Below are positions 36,058 to 44,338 of a DNA stretch of 64,000 nt, piece by piece. Position 1 is the stretch's first letter; each line of letters starts with the position of its first letter. The notes beneath the pieces are model-generated. The model did not search any database, was not told the origin of the DNA, and saw only the letters and a program-made list of their open reading frames with translations. A program made the translations under genes and the position numbers. Origin of the DNA: Alphaproteobacteria bacterium. GTDB lineage: Bacteria > Pseudomonadota > Alphaproteobacteria > Elsterales > Elsteraceae. The DNA lies in NCBI GenBank assembly GCA_004292755.1, contig RDXE01000026.1:62001-126000 (forward strand). Direction: 5' to 3'.

Positions 36058-37152
36058 ATGGCAGTCGCCGCGGACCTCACCCACCGCCTGCGCCAAGGGG
36101 CGGAGTACACGTTGATCCCACTGGGTGCGCTGGTGGTGTCGGCGGCGCTGTTCTCGGTGTTTCTGCTGGGGCTTGGCAAATCGCCCCAGCAGTTCTTCGA
36201 GTTGATGTGGCGCGGCGGCTTCGGCACGGCGTTCTCCTGGCAGAACACCCTGCAGCGGGCCGCCCCCTTGGTGTTGACCGCACTGTGTGTTGCGATCCCA
36301 GCCCGCATTGGGCTGGTGATCATTGGCGGCGAGGGAGCCTTGGTGCTGGGTGGCTTCGCTGCTGCTGCCATTGCCATTCCCATGATCGGGCCAGTTGCTG
36401 CGGGCAGTCTTCCCGTAGCGCTGATGCTGGGGGTGATGGCGCTGGCAGCCGCCTTGGCAGGGGCATTGTGGATTGGCTTTGCGGGGTGGCTGCGCCATGC
36501 CCGGGGCGTCAATGAAACCATCTCCTCCCTGCTGCTGACCTACATCGCGATTGCGATCCTGTACTTCTTTGTCGAGGGGGCACTGCGCGATCCAGGCTCG
36601 CTCAACAAACCGTCGACACCGCCAATTGGGGCAGGCGCGATGCTGCAGCCAATCCCCGGAACGGACATCCATTGGGGCCTCGCGGCGGGGGCGCTGCTGG
36701 CGGTGCTGCTGCACCTGCTGATGACCCGCACCACCTTCGGCTTTGCCATGCGCGTGACTGGCGGAAACCCGCGCGCCGCACGCGCACAGGGCCTGCCGGT
36801 CGGTGGTTTGCTGGTGGCTGCGACGATGATCGCCGGGGCCTCTGCCGGGCTGGCCGGGTTCTTCGAAGTGGCAGCCGTGCACGGCAACGCCAATGCCTCC
36901 CTCGTGGCTGGCTATGGCTTCACGGGGATTCTGGTGTCGTTCCTGGCACGGCACAACCCCATCGCGATCCTGCCCGTTGCCATTCTATTCGGCGGCATTG
37001 CAGCGGCGGGGGGCTTGATTCAGCGCCGGATGGGCCTGCCCGATGCAACGGTGCTGCTGCTGCAGGGGGTGATCTTCGTCGTCCTGCTCGCCTCTGAAAC
37101 CCTCTATGGCCGCATTGCGTGGCTGCAACCCAAACGCAGCGGAGCCCCGTGA
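36058..37152 (+). CDS. ABC transporter permease 1 (BMP-type, YufP-like)
   Basis: A 364-residue permease with eight or more hydrophobic helices. Family features are PLVLTALCVAIPARIGLVIIGGEGALVLGGFAAA, a first-permease motif, and ARGVNETISSLLLTYIAIAIL. It partners the second permease (gene at 37178). Spacing of 25 bp after the binding-protein gene is consistent with one operon. Confidence 0.88.
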   Translation: MAVAADLTHRLRQGAEYTLIPLGALVVSAALFSVFLLGLGKSPQQFFELMWRGGFGTAFSWQNTLQRAAPLVLTALCVAIPARIGLVIIGGEGALVLGGFAAAAIAIPMIGPVAAGSLPVALMLGVMALAAALAGALWIGFAGWLRHARGVNETISSLLLTYIAIAILYFFVEGALRDPGSLNKPSTPPIGAGAMLQPIPGTDIHWGLAAGALLAVLLHLLMTRTTFGFAMRVTGGNPRAARAQGLPVGGLLVAATMIAGASAGLAGFFEVAAVHGNANASLVAGYGFTGILVSFLARHNPIAILPVAILFGGIAAAGGLIQRRMGLPDATVLLLQGVIFVVLLASETLYGRIAWLQPKRSGAP

Positions 37153-37177
37153 TGCCCCAGCGTAGCGGAGCCACCCG

Positions 37178-38092
37178 ATGGACGCGCTGATCACCGTGCT
37201 GATGGCCATGGTGGGTGGGGCGATCCGCGTCTCAACCCCCTTCCTGTTCGTATCCTTGGGCGAGTGCCTGACGGAGAAGTCGGGCCGGATCAATTTGGGG
37301 CTGGAAGGCACGCTCGTATTGGGGGCCATGGTTGGTTACATGGCGTCCTTTGAGACGGGGAACCCCTGGGCGGGAGTGATTGCCGCGGGCCTTGCAGGCT
37401 TTGTGATGGGGGCGCTGCATGGCGGACTGTGCAGCCTGCAACGGGTCAACGACGTGGCTGTGGGCATCGCGCTGATGACCTTCGGCACCGGCCTCGCCTT
37501 CTTCTTCGGCAAACCCTACATCCAGCCGTCCGCCCCGCGTCTGCCATCGATACCCCTGGCGGATTGGACGGGGATTCCGCATCTGGCCGATGCCTTGCGG
37601 ATCAACCCGTTGTTTTTTCTGGGCATCGCGCTGGCATTGCTGATGGCCTGGGCGTTTCGCACCACCCGCATCGGCCTGATTGTGCGCACCACGGGTGACA
37701 GCGCCGCGGCCGCGCGCGCGATGGGGGTGTCGGTGATCGGCGTGCGCGTGCTGGCCACCGCCGTCGGCGGCATCTTCGCGGGAATTGGGGGATGTTTCCT
37801 GTCGCTCTACTATCCCGGCAGTTGGAACGAAGCCCTGTCCTCCGGCCAGGGCTTGATGGCCGTGGCGCTGGTAATTTTCGCCCGCTGGGACCCCGTGCGC
37901 TGCTTTCTGGCCGCCTTGCTGTTTGGCGCCGCCGGTGCCCTTGGACCAGCGCTGCAGTCTGTTGGCGTCACCCAGGGCTACTACTTCTTCAACGCTGCCC
38001 CTTACATCCTGACCCTGCTGATCATGATCGCGTCCGCCAAGGGGCGGCTCGCGATGCGATCAATGCCGGGGGAGTTGACGATTTCGCGCTGA
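37178..38092 (+). CDS. ABC transporter permease 2 (BMP-type, YufQ-like)
   Basis: A 304-residue permease, shorter than its partner as is usual for the YufQ subunit. It contains ESGRINLGLEGTLVLGAM-like TEKSGRINLGLEGTL near residue 32 and several transmembrane helices. The start ATG 37178 is placed 26 bp after the preceding gene. It belongs to the same operon and pairs with the first permease. Confidence 0.88.
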   Translation: MDALITVLMAMVGGAIRVSTPFLFVSLGECLTEKSGRINLGLEGTLVLGAMVGYMASFETGNPWAGVIAAGLAGFVMGALHGGLCSLQRVNDVAVGIALMTFGTGLAFFFGKPYIQPSAPRLPSIPLADWTGIPHLADALRINPLFFLGIALALLMAWAFRTTRIGLIVRTTGDSAAAARAMGVSVIGVRVLATAVGGIFAGIGGCFLSLYYPGSWNEALSSGQGLMAVALVIFARWDPVRCFLAALLFGAAGALGPALQSVGVTQGYYFFNAAPYILTLLIMIASAKGRLAMRSMPGELTISR

Positions 38093-38155
38093 TGGCTCGC
38101 GCTCGTGAACTCAATGACGCCTGTTCTGTCTTGGTGGGTTAACCCAGAGGCTACC

Positions 38156-38833
38156 ATGCCGATCATCGACGCAACCCCCTACCCGTTTCCGTTCGACGGC
38201 CCGTTAAGCCCGGTCGACAGCGCCTTGATCGTGATCGACATGCAGACCGATTTCTGCGGCATCGGCGGATATGTCGACGCCATGGGCTACGACCTCTCGC
38301 TCACCCGCGCACCGATCGAGCCGATTGCACGGGTGCTGGCAGCCCTGCGGCCCCTTGGCTATTCCATCATCCACACCCGCGAGGGGCACCGGCCAGACTT
38401 GTCTGACTTGCCCGCCAACAAGCGCTGGCGGAGCCAACGGATCGGTGCGGGCATTGGCGATGTTGGCCCCTGTGGTCGCATTCTGGTGCGCGGGGAGCCT
38501 GGGTGGGAAATCATTCCCGAGTTGGCGCCCCTGTCGGGCGAGGTGATCATCGACAAGCCGGGCAAGGGATCCTTCTACGCCACCGATCTGGAGCTGATCT
38601 TGCGCAGCCGCGGCATCCGACGGCTGTTGCTGGCGGGCATCACCACGGATGTCTGCGTCCACACCACCATGCGTGAAGCCAATGACCGTGGCTTCGAATG
38701 CCTGCTGCTGACTGACTGCTGCGGCGCGACCGACCGCGGCAATCACGAGGCCGCGATCAAGATGGTCACCATGCAAGGCGGGGTGTTTGGGGCCGTCGCC
38801 TCCAGTGACCAGTTGCTGGCGGCCCTCGGCTGA
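38156..38833 (+). CDS. biuH: Biuret amidohydrolase-like cysteine hydrolase (BiuH type)
   Basis: A 225-residue isochorismatase-fold hydrolase from ATG 38156. The triad is Asp28 (IDMQTDF), Lys134 ([10 protein letters not shown]) and Cys167 (ITTDVCV). Characteristic stretches [25 protein letters not shown] and [17 protein letters not shown] agree closely with the characterised biuret hydrolase of Rhizobium as I remember it, with a constant offset of eight residues. BiuH splits biuret into allophanate and ammonia. Placed between the second permease and the ATPase of a BMP-type transporter, it probably acts on the imported compound. Confidence 0.85.
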   Translation: MPIIDATPYPFPFDGPLSPVDSALIVIDMQTDFCGIGGYVDAMGYDLSLTRAPIEPIARVLAALRPLGYSIIHTREGHRPDLSDLPANKRWRSQRIGAGIGDVGPCGRILVRGEPGWEIIPELAPLSGEVIIDKPGKGSFYATDLELILRSRGIRRLLLAGITTDVCVHTTMREANDRGFECLLLTDCCGATDRGNHEAAIKMVTMQGGVFGAVASSDQLLAALG

Positions 38834-40344
38834 TGCGCGCGCCAACTCTCGCCACCGAGGGCATGACGAAGGAATTCGGGGCCTTCACGGCATTGTCCGA
38901 CGTGTCAATCACTGTGCCAGCAGGCAGCTTTCACGCGCTGCTGGGGGAAAATGGCGCAGGCAAGTCGACATTGGTGAAGTGCATCATGGGCTTCCATGCG
39001 CCAACCCGCGGGCGGGTGCTGGTGGATGGGGCACCGGTGACCATCCGCAACCCGCGTGAGGCGCGCGCGCTGGGCATCGGCATGGTGTATCAGCACTTCA
39101 CGCTCGTGCCTTCCCTCACCGGTGCGGAAAACATGGTGATCGCGCGGGCTGACTGCCCCGCTGTGATCGACTGGCGCAAGGAACGCCAGGATCTGGCCGA
39201 GTTCCTGAACCGCATGCCGTTCCAGGTGCCGCTTGACCGGCCTGTGGCCGAACTCGCAGCTGGGGAAAAGCAAAAGCTGGAAATCCTGAAGCTGTTGTAC
39301 CTGAACCAGAGGTTCTTGATCCTGGATGAGCCAACCTCGGTGCTGACACCCGACGAGGCCGACGAAATCCTGGGTCTGTTGCGCCAGATGACCCGCGATG
39401 GCGCGATCAGCGTGCTGATGATCACCCACAAGTTCCGCGAGGTGACCGCCTTTGCCGATGCTGTCACGGTGCTGCGGCGCGGGCGCCTGACTGGCAGTGG
39501 AGCCGTGGGCGACCTGTCCACTGATCAAATGGCGCGACTGATGATCGGCGACAGTGAGGTGCGAGCCCCCGCGGCCCGCCAGCCCCGGGCAGCAGGGCCA
39601 ACGGTGCTGGAGCTGGCGGCGGTGTTCGCGGAGGACGAAGCGGGGCAGACGGTGGTCAACTCCCTCAACCTCAAGGTTCACGAGGGGGAGGTGCTGGGCA
39701 TCGCTGGCGTGTCCGGCAATGGCCAATCCGCGCTGGTGGAGGTGCTGGCGGGCCAGCGACCGATGGTCGATGGCCGCATCACCATCCATGGTAAGCCGTT
39801 TGAGCCAACCCGGCGCGATTTCGCCCGGTTTAAGGTTTATGGTCTGCCCGAGGAGCCGCTGAAGAACGCCACTGCGCCGCGGATGACCGTGGCGGAAAAC
39901 ATTGCCTTTCGCAGCTTTGATCGCCCGCCGATGGCACGGCTGAACTGGTGGCTGCGCCCTGGCCCGATGCGCGCCAAAGCGCGGGAGTTGATCCAGCGCT
40001 ACAACGTCAAGACCCCCTCCACCGAAGCGCCGATTGACACATTGTCGGGCGGCAACGTGCAGCGCGCAGTGCTGGCGCGCGAGCTGTCGGACGATGTGGC
40101 AGTGCTGATCGTCGCCAATCCCTGCTTTGGGCTGGATTTCGCCTCCGCGGCCGATATCCGCGCCCAGATACTGGAAGCGCGCAATCGCGGTGCAGCCGTG
40201 CTGCTGATCTCGGAAGACTTGGATGAGATTCTGGACCTCTCAGACCGCGTCGCCGTGATGTCGGAAGGACGGATCACCTTCACGGCACCGATCGGCGAGA
40301 CGGATCGGGCCACCATCGGCCATGCCATGGCCGGGCATCATTAG
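38833..40344 (+). CDS. BMP-type ABC transporter ATPase (two domains, YufO-like)
   Basis: A 503-residue ATPase with two nucleotide-binding domains. The first has Walker [10 protein letters not shown] (about residue 38), the signature [13 protein letters not shown] and Walker [13 protein letters not shown]. The second has the degenerate [16 protein letters not shown], in which the Walker lysine is replaced, and a signature [14 protein letters not shown] with DFNPC-like NPCFGLD. This pattern is normal in the PnrA/BMP family. The ATG overlaps the biuH stop (TGATG), so the operon is tightly coupled. Confidence 0.9.
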   Translation: MRAPTLATEGMTKEFGAFTALSDVSITVPAGSFHALLGENGAGKSTLVKCIMGFHAPTRGRVLVDGAPVTIRNPREARALGIGMVYQHFTLVPSLTGAENMVIARADCPAVIDWRKERQDLAEFLNRMPFQVPLDRPVAELAAGEKQKLEILKLLYLNQRFLILDEPTSVLTPDEADEILGLLRQMTRDGAISVLMITHKFREVTAFADAVTVLRRGRLTGSGAVGDLSTDQMARLMIGDSEVRAPAARQPRAAGPTVLELAAVFAEDEAGQTVVNSLNLKVHEGEVLGIAGVSGNGQSALVEVLAGQRPMVDGRITIHGKPFEPTRRDFARFKVYGLPEEPLKNATAPRMTVAENIAFRSFDRPPMARLNWWLRPGPMRAKARELIQRYNVKTPSTEAPIDTLSGGNVQRAVLARELSDDVAVLIVANPCFGLDFASAADIRAQILEARNRGAAVLLISEDLDEILDLSDRVAVMSEGRITFTAPIGETDRATIGHAMAGHH

Positions 40345-40352
40345 GACCGGCC

Positions 40353-41039
40353 ATGTCAGCCCTGGTGTCTATCCCAGCCGCGCCCTTCGCCTTCCCGCTC
40401 GATCCCGCCCACACAGCGCTGGTGGTGATCGACATGCAACGTGACTTCATCGAACCCGGTGGCTTTGGGGAGGCGCTGGGCAACGATGTCAGCCGTCTCA
40501 CCAGCATTGTGCCGACGGTGGCTGCCCTGCTGGCCCTGGCACGGCGGCTCGGCTGGCCGGTGCTCCACACGCGGGAGAGCCACCGTCCGGACTTGTCCGA
40601 TTGCCCGCCCGCCAAACAGCGGCGCGGCCTGCCCTCCTTGCGCATTGGCGACCCCGGCCCGATGGGACGCATCCTGATCCAGGGTGAGCCCGGCAACGCC
40701 ATCCTGGATGCCGTCGCCCCGCTTCCAGGCGAGTGGGTGATCGACAAGCCCGGCAAAGGCATGTTCTACGCCACGGAGGTTGGTACCCTGTTGGCGAACC
40801 ATGGCATCACCCACCTGGTATTCGCTGGGGTGACCACGGAAGTGTGTGTCCAAACCTCAATGCGCGAAGCCAATGATCGCGGCTTCGACTGCCTCTTGAT
40901 TGAAGACGCCACCGCCAGCTATTTCCCCGAGTTCAAAGCCGCCGCCATCGCCATGATGACGGCACAGGGGGCGATCGTCGGGTGGTCAACCAGCTTGGCT
41001 GCGTTGTCTGAGGCCGTCGGGCGAGATTATGCCAAATGA
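40353..41039 (+). CDS. Second cysteine hydrolase (isochorismatase fold)
   Basis: A 228-residue enzyme of the same family as the biuH-like gene, with a complete triad: Asp27 (VIDMQRDF), Lys132 (IDKPGKGMF) and Cys165 (TTEVCV). It shares the HRPDLSD and [10 protein letters not shown] segments but differs elsewhere (for example [13 protein letters not shown]), so it probably has a related but different amide substrate such as triuret, ureidoacrylate or a carbamoyl compound. It follows the ATPase gene by 8 bp as the last gene of the operon. Confidence 0.8.
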   Translation: MSALVSIPAAPFAFPLDPAHTALVVIDMQRDFIEPGGFGEALGNDVSRLTSIVPTVAALLALARRLGWPVLHTRESHRPDLSDCPPAKQRRGLPSLRIGDPGPMGRILIQGEPGNAILDAVAPLPGEWVIDKPGKGMFYATEVGTLLANHGITHLVFAGVTTEVCVQTSMREANDRGFDCLLIEDATASYFPEFKAAAIAMMTAQGAIVGWSTSLAALSEAVGRDYAK

Positions 41040-41080
41040 TGAGATAGACTTACGAGCATAACGGCAATTCTTTGCAGATA

Positions 41081-41752
41081 TTACTGGACGTCGTGAGTCA
41101 CTTGCGATCCATATGCAATGGTGAAGACAACCTCGCGCTCCAGCCTTGGATCACTTGCGGCGAAAGATTGCAGTACAGGAACATTGGTCCCACCGAACCG
41201 CCGCGCCGATGCTGCGATCAAACCATCAAGGCCAAGCTTTCGCGCCTCCTGCCCAATAGCTTGGCAGGGTTTGTGGTCAGGACCCACCAACCATGGATTT
41301 TGAGCAACCGCGGGCCTGAGGTCCCGAACATTCCCAGCCACTCGACATGAGATCAGCAAATACCGGACGCTAAATTGATCCCCGCTCGCCAGATCAATCA
41401 AACTGTTTGGAAGGTAGTGCGCAACTTCGTCAGCCGCCGTGCTCGGCTCGCGAGCAGTATAGAGTACGCCAAATGACCCATCAGAGAAGCGGGACGGTCG
41501 AGGGGCCGCAAAAGGAGCGCCAAGCAGACCAGTCAGGGCGCTGCTGTCGCCTAGCATTGTTTCATTCAACAGAAATTTCAGCGCCTCTTTAAGTGCAGCG
41601 TCGTCTGTTGTCGCTCTTCTCGCCTGATTGATTTCACGGTGTCGAGCACTGCTTAATGCAATCCGCCAAACACGTTCATCCACGGTCTGGTCTGAAAGTT
41701 GATCGAGCATTGGGTGTGAAATCTCAGCGCGGATTCGCAACGTATGTTTCAA
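41081..41752 (-). CDS. RES-domain toxin (NAD+ phosphorylase/glycohydrolase family)
   Basis: A 223-residue protein with the RES core: GVLYTAREPSTAADEVAHYL (Arg, Tyr and Glu catalytic residues), PNSLIDLASGDQFSVRYLLISCRVAGNVRDLR and the later GQEARKLGLDGLIAASARRFGGTNVPVLQ. RES toxins degrade NAD+. The start overlaps the 3' end of the Xre-type antitoxin gene by 29 bases. The region is AT-richer than its surroundings, suggesting acquisition by transfer. Confidence 0.85.
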   Translation of the reverse strand: MKHTLRIRAEISHPMLDQLSDQTVDERVWRIALSSARHREINQARRATTDDAALKEALKFLLNETMLGDSSALTGLLGAPFAAPRPSRFSDGSFGVLYTAREPSTAADEVAHYLPNSLIDLASGDQFSVRYLLISCRVAGNVRDLRPAVAQNPWLVGPDHKPCQAIGQEARKLGLDGLIAASARRFGGTNVPVLQSFAASDPRLEREVVFTIAYGSQVTHDVQ

Positions 41753-42359
41753 GATAGTGCAATACCTGCACCATTCCTGGAATCCGATTGTTCAGCATGT
41801 GGTTCAGCGGAGACACACCGGAAAAGGCGCTAAACGGACGCCTGATCCAAACCTCTTCTTGAGAGGGGTCAACGAAGAGTTCCGCCAACAATGAGTGAAT
41901 CTTGAAGATCTGGCGAGCGCGATCAAACTGATCCTCGGTCCCAAGAAAGGTCCGCGTGCCGTTCAACACATCACGGATAGTGGATGCACGGCCATAGGCC
42001 AGCAGCTTCGCTAGTTCCTCGTCGCTGAGCGACCATGCCCGTGCAACCGCTTGAATCAGCATTACGGGTCCGGTGATGCGACCTTTTGGTGGATCAGGTG
42101 CATAAGAGATAGGTGGTGACTCACTCCCCTCCGCGGCTGTCCGCGAGTTCTCTGCATTGTTGCGAGGCCAAGCGTCGCAAACGCTTTTGGGCCCTATCAA
42201 AGACTTTCGTCCATCATTATGACCCGACGACTGCTGCTTCGGAGAAATACCATGAGGTGCAAAAAAATTGTATTTGCTTCGCAGACTGTCCGCAGCGCCA
42301 AGTTTATCATCCGAACGGTGTTCTGGGCGACGTGGGTCCCATACTGTTTCTGTTTGCAT
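41724..42359 (-). CDS. Xre/MbcA/ParS-type antitoxin
   Basis: A 211-residue protein whose C-terminal 120 residues fit the antitoxins of RES toxins: LIQAVARAWSLSDEELAKLLAY, TIRDVLNGTRTFLGTEDQFDRARQIFKIHSLLAELFVDPSQEEVWIRRP and LNHMLNNRIPGMVQVLHYLETYV (DUF2384). An N-terminal region of about 95 residues is polar and not recognisable; it could be a regulatory extension or include a wrong start. ATG 42359 lies 3 bases after the stop of the upstream gene, which supports the long form. It neutralises the RES protein and represses the operon in known systems. Confidence 0.78.
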   Translation of the reverse strand: MQTETVWDPRRPEHRSDDKLGAADSLRSKYNFFAPHGISPKQQSSGHNDGRKSLIGPKSVCDAWPRNNAENSRTAAEGSESPPISYAPDPPKGRITGPVMLIQAVARAWSLSDEELAKLLAYGRASTIRDVLNGTRTFLGTEDQFDRARQIFKIHSLLAELFVDPSQEEVWIRRPFSAFSGVSPLNHMLNNRIPGMVQVLHYLETYVANPR

Positions 42360-42362
42360 GAC

Positions 42363-43058
42363 CTACAGCTCCAGATCAAGCCATTTTGCCAGATAAGAAC
42401 ATGTCTGCTTGAAAACACCAATCTGCTCTTCAATCTTTTGATATTTACCGTCTTCGAAAAATCTGAATTCTTGTGAGATACACATATCTGCATCCCATTT
42501 TGAGGACCAATCGATTTTCACTGAAACACCCCATCTATCTTGAGGATTTTGGATCCTGAAGTGTGGTGGATATACGATCTCAAGTCCAGATTCATCTTTT
42601 TCCAACACAAGCTTATCTGGCTGGCTAGCAGAATTTTCGAAGAGACGGTCAACAAGGTCTAATCCTCCCGTTGCAAGCCAAGCATGGACCTCTAGCTTTG
42701 CAAATCCGATTTGGCTGTCAGGTTCAATTCTTCCGACGATATCGTGTGCTAACACTGTGGCGTCCTGAGCAAACGTGATGTGTCCATTAGAAGTAAGATT
42801 TTTCGCTACAACTGAAATCTGATTAACTTTGATCTCAGCTTGAAACAAGCCGTCCAATAACGTGATTTGCAAACCGATATCACTAAGGTGGTCGGCGTTC
42901 AGGGCGCGAAAACTAGCTGCTGAAATCTCCGGATACCTGGCCACATAACTCTGATAGGCCAGTGTCATGGCACTAGGAACACCTGCGGCCAATGCCAAGA
43001 TTGGTGACCGCATCTGGCAGATATACTCGGCATCTAGTTGGCGTAATTCTGCTTTCAT
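42363..43058 (-). CDS. Uncharacterised first gene of the RES/Xre operon
   Basis: A 231-residue protein from ATG 43058 with GGAG at a good distance. I recognise no family. It is acidic and mostly soluble, with a conserved-looking segment SDIGLQITLLDGLFQAEIKVNQISVVAKNLTSNG and a C-terminal DADMCISQEFRFFEDGKYQKIEEQIGVFKQTCSYLAKWL. Its stop is 3 bases before the antitoxin start, so it is the promoter-proximal gene of the operon. Chaperone-like third components accompany some toxin-antitoxin pairs, but nothing here identifies one. Low-GC codons resemble the antitoxin and toxin genes. Confidence 0.65.
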   Translation of the reverse strand: MKAELRQLDAEYICQMRSPILALAAGVPSAMTLAYQSYVARYPEISAASFRALNADHLSDIGLQITLLDGLFQAEIKVNQISVVAKNLTSNGHITFAQDATVLAHDIVGRIEPDSQIGFAKLEVHAWLATGGLDLVDRLFENSASQPDKLVLEKDESGLEIVYPPHFRIQNPQDRWGVSVKIDWSSKWDADMCISQEFRFFEDGKYQKIEEQIGVFKQTCSYLAKWLDLEL

Positions 43059-43137
43059 GGGCTCTCCGTGACGGCAATGATCATCATGTCCCGCCAGGGA
43101 TGCAAGGGGCCTTCTGACCCACCACTCCGCCACAGTC

Positions 43138-43153
43138 ACAGACCGCGGTCTGT
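43138..43153. promoter_or_regulatory. 16-bp perfect palindrome upstream of the RES/Xre operon
   Basis: ACAGACCGCGGTCTGT is a perfect palindrome located about 80 bp upstream of the first gene of the minus-strand operon and about 100 bp upstream of the plus-strand binding-protein gene. It could be the operator bound by the Xre-type antitoxin, or a site for an unrelated regulator of the divergent pair. Confidence 0.5.
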
Positions 43154-43252
43154 AGCGCCTGGACCGCGAGGATTACACAGCGCTAGCCCCTACCCTTCCC
43201 GGCCAATCCAGCGCATCCTGCCAGCGCGCGGGATTGGCGTTTGGGAGGCGTG

Positions 43253-44335
43253 ATGCGGGCGACTGTGGCGGTGGTGTTGGCGCTGGTGGCGATGCCAGTG
43301 GCGGCGCAAGGGCTCGATGGACCGGAATTGTACGCCGGCGAGGCAGCCCTCTATGAGCAAGCCGCGCGGGAGGGGGCGGTCACGGCGCTCAACACGCCGC
43401 CGGGGTTTGCCAACTGGGGGCAGGTCATCCGCGGCTTTGAGCAGCGCTACCCCTCCGTCCTGCTCACCTACAACGCCGCGGGCCAGGGCCAAGCGATGGA
43501 GGTGATGGAGCGGACCCGTGGCCGTCCACCGGCCGATGTGGTGTATCTGCCGGGCTTTGTTGCCGTCGATGCAGCGTCACGCGGGTTGCTTGCCAGCCTG
43601 CCGCCCGACCGCCGTCCCCCTGCCTTTGAGCGCATCCCGCCCGTGCTGCGCGACCCGCAAGCCCAGTGGGTCGCCGTACATCAAGCGCCGATTGTGTTCG
43701 CCGTCAACAAGCGCCGGGTGCGCGTGCCCGTGCGCAGCTGGGCAGACCTGCGACGGCCGGAGTTGCGCGGCCAAGTGGTCTATGCCAGCCCGCGCAGTCT
43801 GGTAGAGGGGGTGGGCGTTGTGCTGGCTGCCACCATGGCCGCTGGTCAGGGGGCTGCCCTGGAAACCGTCCAGCCCGGCCTAGACCTGTTGGGCGAGGTG
43901 CATCGTGCCGGTGCCATCCAGCGTATCGAAACCCAAACCACCATCGGCCCCCGTTTCCTGCGTGGCGAGATTGGCGTGTGGGTGGGGCTGGAGCACGATA
44001 TTCTGCGCACACGTTTCCTTGATGGCTTTGGCGATGATCTGGAGGTGGTCGCCCCGGCCGAGGGCACGGCTGCCCTGCCCTTCGCGGTTGCCATCATCCG
44101 CGGTGCGCGCAACGAGGCGGCTGCCCGGTTGTGGCTGAACTATGTGCTGTCAGACGCGGGCCAACGCCTGTTCGCGGAAGGATTGGTGCGCCCATCGGTA
44201 CCCATCGCTTTGCCGCCGGAGCTTGCCCAACGGCTGCCCGCCATCGCGCGGATGGAAACACCTGACCAACTGCGCATTGCGTTCCGGCTCGCCGATATTC
44301 AGCGCGGATGGGCGCGCTTGCCAGGAGCCAACTAG
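43253..44335 (+). CDS. ABC transporter substrate-binding protein, orphan (iron/Fut-like)
   Basis: A 360-residue type 2 periplasmic-binding protein with a signal peptide ending AVAAQ. From ATG 43253 it has YEQAAREGAVTALNTPPGFANWGQVIRGFEQRYP followed by an intermediate motif. Layout resembles AfuA/FutA (ferric) or polyamine-type extracellular binding proteins. No permease or ATPase gene accompanies it; the next gene, 3 bases downstream, is an MFS transporter. Ligand unknown. Confidence 0.75.
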   Translation: MRATVAVVLALVAMPVAAQGLDGPELYAGEAALYEQAAREGAVTALNTPPGFANWGQVIRGFEQRYPSVLLTYNAAGQGQAMEVMERTRGRPPADVVYLPGFVAVDAASRGLLASLPPDRRPPAFERIPPVLRDPQAQWVAVHQAPIVFAVNKRRVRVPVRSWADLRRPELRGQVVYASPRSLVEGVGVVLAATMAAGQGAALETVQPGLDLLGEVHRAGAIQRIETQTTIGPRFLRGEIGVWVGLEHDILRTRFLDGFGDDLEVVAPAEGTAALPFAVAIIRGARNEAAARLWLNYVLSDAGQRLFAEGLVRPSVPIALPPELAQRLPAIARMETPDQLRIAFRLADIQRGWARLPGAN

Positions 44336-44338
44336 CCA

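Noticed and set aside
34969-36954. 661-residue minus-strand frame
   Set aside because: It is antisense to the BMP binding protein and permease genes and has a Gln/His/Arg-rich shadow composition.
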